Assembly: GCA_039969355.1 (NCBI GenBank)
Contig: JBDVOA010000006.1
Coordinates: forward strand, 62,001-126,000
Length of the DNA stretch: 64,000 bases
Direction: 5' to 3'
From: JL08 sp039969355
GTDB taxonomy: Bacteria > Pseudomonadota > Alphaproteobacteria > Rhodobacterales > Rhodobacteraceae
The first letter of the stretch is position 1, and every line of letters starts with the position of its first letter. This document shows positions 60,290 to 64,000 of this stretch, in pieces. Position numbers and translations under genes: made by a program. Below the pieces are notes generated by a model. That model was given only the letters and a program-made list of their open reading frames with translations, was not told the origin of the DNA and ran no database searches.

Positions 60290-63070
60290 ATGTCTGACAA
60301 GATCCGTTTCATGCTGGATGGCAAAGAAGTTGCGGCCGACGCAGGACTGACAATCTGGGAAGTTGCGAATGGTCGGGGCCTTGTGATTCCGCATCTGTGC
60401 CACAAACCGGCACCGGGTTATCGTCCGGATGGTAACTGTCGCGCTTGTATGGTTGAGATCGAAGGCGAACGCGTGCTCGCAGCGTCGTGCATCCGCGAAC
60501 CGTTGGAAGGCATGGTCGTTACAACCAATTCCGCCCGCGCTGAATCCGCGCGCAAGATGGTTGTCGAAATGCTTATGGCTGACCAGCCGGCGCGGGAAGA
60601 GGCGCACGACAAGTCGTCGCATCTTTGGGATATGGCGGACTTGAATGGCGTTTCCGATAGCCGATTACCCCCGCTGGAAAAGGAGCGGATTCCGATGCTG
60701 GACAGTTCCCACGTCGCAATGAGCGTCAATCTGGATGCGTGCATTCAATGTGGGTTGTGTGTTCGGGCGTGCCGTGAAGTGCAGGTTAACGACGTGATCG
60801 GCATGTCAGGCCGGGGCCATGACTCTTATCCAACATTCGATTTCGCTGATCCCATGGGGGACAGCACCTGTGTCGCCTGTGGAGAATGCGTACAGGCCTG
60901 CCCGACAGGCGCGCTATTGCCGGCGACAGTCGTCGATGAAAACCAAATGGGGGATACTGCAGATTACGATTCCGAGGTGGAATCTGTTTGTCCGTTCTGT
61001 GGTGTCGGCTGTCAGGTGTCGCTGAAAGTCAAAGACGGAAAGGTGAAGTTCGTCGAAGGGATCAATGGCCCGGCGAACGAAGGCCGGCTTTGCGTAAAAG
61101 GTCGCTTCGGTTTTGATTACATTCAACATGACCACCGGCTGACCAAACCCCTGATCCGCCGCGACGATGCGCCTGCAAAGGGCCTGAACGTTGACCCAGC
61201 GAACTGGAAAACTCATTTTCGGGAGGCAACTTGGGACGAAGCGCTTGATTTCGCTGCCAAGGGCTTGTCGGACCTGAAATCCGAAAAGGGCGGTAAGTCA
61301 GTCGCAGGCTTTGGCAGTGCCAAATGCACTAATGAAGAGGCTTATCTGTTTCAAAAGATGATACGTCAGGGGTTCGGGCACAATAACGTCGACCATTGCA
61401 CACGGTTATGTCACGCATCATCCGTCGCTGCTTTGATGGAAAATGTCGGTTCGGGAGCTGTTACAGCTACTTTTAATGAGATTGAGAATGCAGACGTCGC
61501 GATTGTGATCGGGGCCAATCCGATCGAAAATCACCCTGTTGCTGCGACTTATTTCAAGCAGTTTACCAAGCGCGGCGGCAAGCTTATCGTGATGGATCCA
61601 CGCGGGCAGGCATTGAAGCGTTTTGCCAGCCATATGCTGCAATTTCGTCCCGGTGCAGATGTGTCCATGCTGAATGCCATCATGCATGTGATCGTCGAAG
61701 AAAACCTTTATGATCAGCAGTATATCCAAGGGTACACCGAAAACTGGGAAGCTGAAAAAGAACACCTGAAGGGCTTTACCCCCGAAAAGATGTCAGAGAT
61801 ATGCGGCGTTGAGCCGGACGTTTTGCGCGATGTGGCGCGCACATTCGCTGGAGCAAAGGCAGGTATGATTTTCTGGGGGATGGGGATTTCGCAGCACATC
61901 CACGGCACAGATAATTCACGCTGTCTCATATCGCTTGCGCTGATGACAGGGCAAGTAGGCCGCCCGGGCACCGGCTTGCATCCGTTGCGCGGGCAGAACA
62001 ACGTGCAGGGTGCCTCTGATGCCGGACTTATCCCGATGTTCCTGCCAGATTATCAACCTGTCACCGATGATGGGGTGCGGTCAGCCTTTTTGCAGGTCTG
62101 GGGTACGGAAGACTTCTCAAACGAAAAGGGTCTGACCGTCACCGAAATCATGGATGACGTACATGCTGGAAACATACACGGGATGTATATTCTGGGCGAA
62201 AACCCAGCGATGTCAGACCCTGATGTAGAGCATGCGCGTGACGCCTTAGCCAAGCTCAAGCATCTGGTTGTGCAGGATATTTTTATTACAGAGACGGCAA
62301 ACTACGCGGACGTCATTCTGCCTGCGAGCGCCTTTGCAGAGAAATCGGGTACAGTAACTAATACCAACCGGCAGGTCCAAATGGGCCGCCCGGCTGTGCC
62401 GCCACCTGGTGATGCCCGCGAGGATTGGTGGATCGAGGTTGAACTGGCCAAAAGGTTGGGTCTGCCGTGGACATACACCGGCCCTGATCAGGTATTTGCC
62501 GAAATGAAACTGAACATGAAATCGCTTGATAATATCACATGGGATCGGCTGAGCGGTGAAAACGCGGTGACCTACCCATCGCTTTCACCGGGGGATCCGG
62601 GCCAGGCGATTGTGTTTGGTGACGGTTTTCCGCGAGCCGGAGGGCGGGCCAGATTCACGCCCGCCTCTGTCATTCCCCCTGATGAAGTGCCGGATGTGGA
62701 TTACCCGATGATCCTGACCACGGGTCGTCAGTTGGAACACTGGCATACTGGTTCGATGACACGTCGCTCAAAAGTGCTGGATTCAGTTGAACCTGAAGCG
62801 AACTGTTCGCTGCACCCGAAAACACTGCGCAAACTGGGGGTTGAACCAGGCGGCGTGCTGCGGCTTTCAACGCGGCGCGGGTCAATCCAGATCATGGCGC
62901 GGGCCGATCGGGCGGTGTCGGAAGACATGGTTTTTCTACCATTTGCCTATGTCGAAGCGGCGGCCAATATCCTGACCAATTCTGCTGTGGACCCCTACGG
63001 CAAGATTCCGGAGTTCAAATTCGCGGCAGTAAAAGTTGAGGCCGTAGGAACGAAAGTGGCGGCGGAGTAG
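60290..63070 (+). CDS. fdsA: NAD-dependent formate dehydrogenase alpha subunit, molybdenum-containing
   Basis: A 926-residue catalytic subunit oxidising formate to CO2. N-terminal [2Fe-2S] domain (Cys37, Cys50, Cys53, Cys67); a His-rich NuoG-like segment (107-111); two [4Fe-4S] clusters (Cys151/154/157/161 and Cys194/197/200/204); the bis-MGD domain cluster Cys234/237/241/268. Cys374 in HCTRLCHAS is the expected molybdenum ligand, so this is a Cys, not selenocysteine, enzyme. GQNNVQGASDAG and HWHTGSMTRRS bind the cofactor. fdhD and fdsC do not follow directly; an amidase gene does. Confidence 0.94.
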   Translation: MSDKIRFMLDGKEVAADAGLTIWEVANGRGLVIPHLCHKPAPGYRPDGNCRACMVEIEGERVLAASCIREPLEGMVVTTNSARAESARKMVVEMLMADQPAREEAHDKSSHLWDMADLNGVSDSRLPPLEKERIPMLDSSHVAMSVNLDACIQCGLCVRACREVQVNDVIGMSGRGHDSYPTFDFADPMGDSTCVACGECVQACPTGALLPATVVDENQMGDTADYDSEVESVCPFCGVGCQVSLKVKDGKVKFVEGINGPANEGRLCVKGRFGFDYIQHDHRLTKPLIRRDDAPAKGLNVDPANWKTHFREATWDEALDFAAKGLSDLKSEKGGKSVAGFGSAKCTNEEAYLFQKMIRQGFGHNNVDHCTRLCHASSVAALMENVGSGAVTATFNEIENADVAIVIGANPIENHPVAATYFKQFTKRGGKLIVMDPRGQALKRFASHMLQFRPGADVSMLNAIMHVIVEENLYDQQYIQGYTENWEAEKEHLKGFTPEKMSEICGVEPDVLRDVARTFAGAKAGMIFWGMGISQHIHGTDNSRCLISLALMTGQVGRPGTGLHPLRGQNNVQGASDAGLIPMFLPDYQPVTDDGVRSAFLQVWGTEDFSNEKGLTVTEIMDDVHAGNIHGMYILGENPAMSDPDVEHARDALAKLKHLVVQDIFITETANYADVILPASAFAEKSGTVTNTNRQVQMGRPAVPPPGDAREDWWIEVELAKRLGLPWTYTGPDQVFAEMKLNMKSLDNITWDRLSGENAVTYPSLSPGDPGQAIVFGDGFPRAGGRARFTPASVIPPDEVPDVDYPMILTTGRQLEHWHTGSMTRRSKVLDSVEPEANCSLHPKTLRKLGVEPGGVLRLSTRRGSIQIMARADRAVSEDMVFLPFAYVEAAANILTNSAVDPYGKIPEFKFAAVKVEAVGTKVAAE

Positions 63071-63106
63071 ATTCCAGCCGATGGTTCGATAAGGAAAAGC
63101 AACCTG

Positions 63107-64000
63107 ATGATCAATTCTGAAAGGTTCCTTTCCGATCTACACAAGTTGCGCGAGTTTGGGGCAAGCGGTGTCGGGCGTGGCGTAATCCGACCGGCCTTTG
63201 GCGCGGCCGATATCGCTGCGCGACAATGGTTGGTGGCGCAAATGCAGGACGCAGGTCTTGACGCACGCATTGATCTGGCGGGCAACGTTTTTGGATTGGC
63301 CCCCGAAAAATCTCTCCTGATGGGGTCACATTCAGATAGCCAGCCGACCGGCGGCTGGTTGGACGGTGCACTAGGAGTTATTGCTGCGCTAGAAATTGCC
63401 CGCGCCGCATTGGAATCTGGTGGACCACCAGTTTCAGTCGTCAGTTTTCAAGATGAAGAAGGTCGGTTTGGAACTTGCACGGGCAGCATGATCTGGGCCG
63501 GCGCGATGTCGTTGGCCGAGGCCGACACTATTTCCGATCGCGATGGGATCGCATTTGGCAAGGCACGCGAAGTTATCGCGGACGTCGCGAGTGGGTTCAT
63601 TCGGCCTGATCGTTTCACTGGCTTTATTGAACTGCATATTGAACAGGGGCCAACGCTGCACACAGCGAAAGAGCAAATCGGTGTGGTGACTGACATCGTG
63701 GGGATCAGACAGACCCACTTGACCTTTGAGGGCCAGCAGAACCACGCAGGCACAACACCGATGGTAGCCCGTCGTGATGCCTTTCAGGCGGTTTCGGCGT
63801 TCAACACGCGTCTGAATGATCGGCTGTGCAATGTCGTGACGCCGCAAACCGTTTGGACGATTGGCCATGTTCAACTCAGCCCGAACGCACCCTCAATTGT
63901 TCCGGGGCGGGCAGTTTTTTCAGTTCAATGGCGCGACGGAGATTTGCAACGGCTCGACCACATGGAATCCATTATCGAAACGACGGCGAATGAGGTGGCC
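63107..64000 (+). CDS. Hydantoinase/carbamoylase-family (M20) amidase, 3' partial
   Basis: The first 298 codons are open to the window end. It is a zinc/manganese amidohydrolase of the group that includes allantoate amidohydrolase and N-carbamoyl-L-amino-acid hydrolase. Metal ligands: His75 (GSHSDSQPTGG), Asp86 (LDGALG), Glu117-Glu118 (FQDEEGRFG) and His in FIELHIEQGP; the dimerisation domain contains NHAGTTPM. AAGGA lies upstream of ATG 63107. Because a PuuE-UraD/AllE cluster sits 18 kb away, allantoate is one plausible substrate, but N-carbamoyl amino acids or beta-ureidopropionate are equally possible. Confidence 0.87.
   Translation, partial: MINSERFLSDLHKLREFGASGVGRGVIRPAFGAADIAARQWLVAQMQDAGLDARIDLAGNVFGLAPEKSLLMGSHSDSQPTGGWLDGALGVIAALEIARAALESGGPPVSVVSFQDEEGRFGTCTGSMIWAGAMSLAEADTISDRDGIAFGKAREVIADVASGFIRPDRFTGFIELHIEQGPTLHTAKEQIGVVTDIVGIRQTHLTFEGQQNHAGTTPMVARRDAFQAVSAFNTRLNDRLCNVVTPQTVWTIGHVQLSPNAPSIVPGRAVFSVQWRDGDLQRLDHMESIIETTANEVA

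Noticed and set aside
61410..61420. Possible selenocysteine at the formate dehydrogenase active site
   Set aside because: The codon at the molybdenum ligand position (residue 374, RLCHAS) is a normal Cys codon and the frame has no internal UGA.
1..64000. CRISPR arrays, tRNA or rRNA genes, insertion sequences, phage genes
   Set aside because: I looked for regularly spaced repeats, tRNA T-loop patterns, transposase motifs and phage structural genes on both strands and saw none; a subtle or degraded element could be missed without computation.

Overview
The window is a 64 kb piece of an alphaproteobacterial chromosome, most likely from the marine Roseobacter group of Rhodobacteraceae. This is inferred from gene content: methylmalonyl-CoA epimerase beside a DUF1467 protein, a two-domain ALDH16-type aldehyde dehydrogenase beside deoC, a PuuE-UraD fusion, a DUF3775 protein, and fused NAD-linked formate dehydrogenase subunits. 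No 16S gene is present to confirm it. I see no tRNA, rRNA, CRISPR array, insertion sequence or phage gene. About 58 protein genes can be supported; both end genes run off the window.

Layout. 0-3 kb: the end of a 3-hydroxyacyl-CoA dehydrogenase, then an ArsR-type regulator coupled to a CxC permease. 3-7 kb: a ugpBAEC glycerol-3-phosphate ABC transporter on the minus strand. 7-10 kb: a DUF502 membrane protein, an orphan response regulator, methylmalonyl-CoA epimerase and DUF1467. 10-13 kb: an arsenate operon (an ArsR-ArsC fusion, a GAPDH and ArsJ) that would export arsenate as 1-arseno-3-phosphoglycerate. 13-26 kb: a sugar-acid or cyclitol catabolic region. It holds a Gfo/Idh/MocA dehydrogenase, a 2-hydroxyacid dehydrogenase, a membrane di-iron hydroxylase, a GntR regulator, two SDRs, a MocE-like Rieske ferredoxin, idonate dehydrogenase, a gluconolactonase-like protein, a sugar ABC transporter and a LacI regulator. 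26-34 kb: a small exported protein, an EI24 membrane protein, a nitroreductase, a DM13/TetR pair with paired operators, an orphan peptide-type binding protein, panBC and an M20 deacylase. 34-40 kb: an exported DUF3604 protein, the ALDH16-type enzyme and deoC. 40-44 kb: a TroA/Sit-type metal ABC transporter behind a Fur-family-like palindrome. 44-50 kb: ureide genes (PuuE-UraD, AllE), mutL, rmuC and an EamA exporter. 50-57 kb: DUF3775, a Lys1-type saccharopine dehydrogenase, a GST, a histidine phosphatase, a ketopantoate-reductase-like protein, sucDC and a quinone oxidoreductase. 57-64 kb: a LysR regulator, NAD-linked formate dehydrogenase and the start of a hydantoinase/carbamoylase-family amidase.

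Most of this is ordinary chromosome. The best candidate for something undescribed is the 13-26 kb region. A membrane di-iron hydroxylase and a Rieske ferredoxin lie on opposite sides of one divergent promoter, among sugar-oxidising dehydrogenases and a sugar importer. I infer an oxygen-dependent step, possibly O-demethylation or hydroxylation of a sugar or cyclitol. Smaller items are a possible minus-strand non-coding RNA ending near 1282, the TetR/DM13 module with two operators, and a DtxR-like domain fused to a metal permease.
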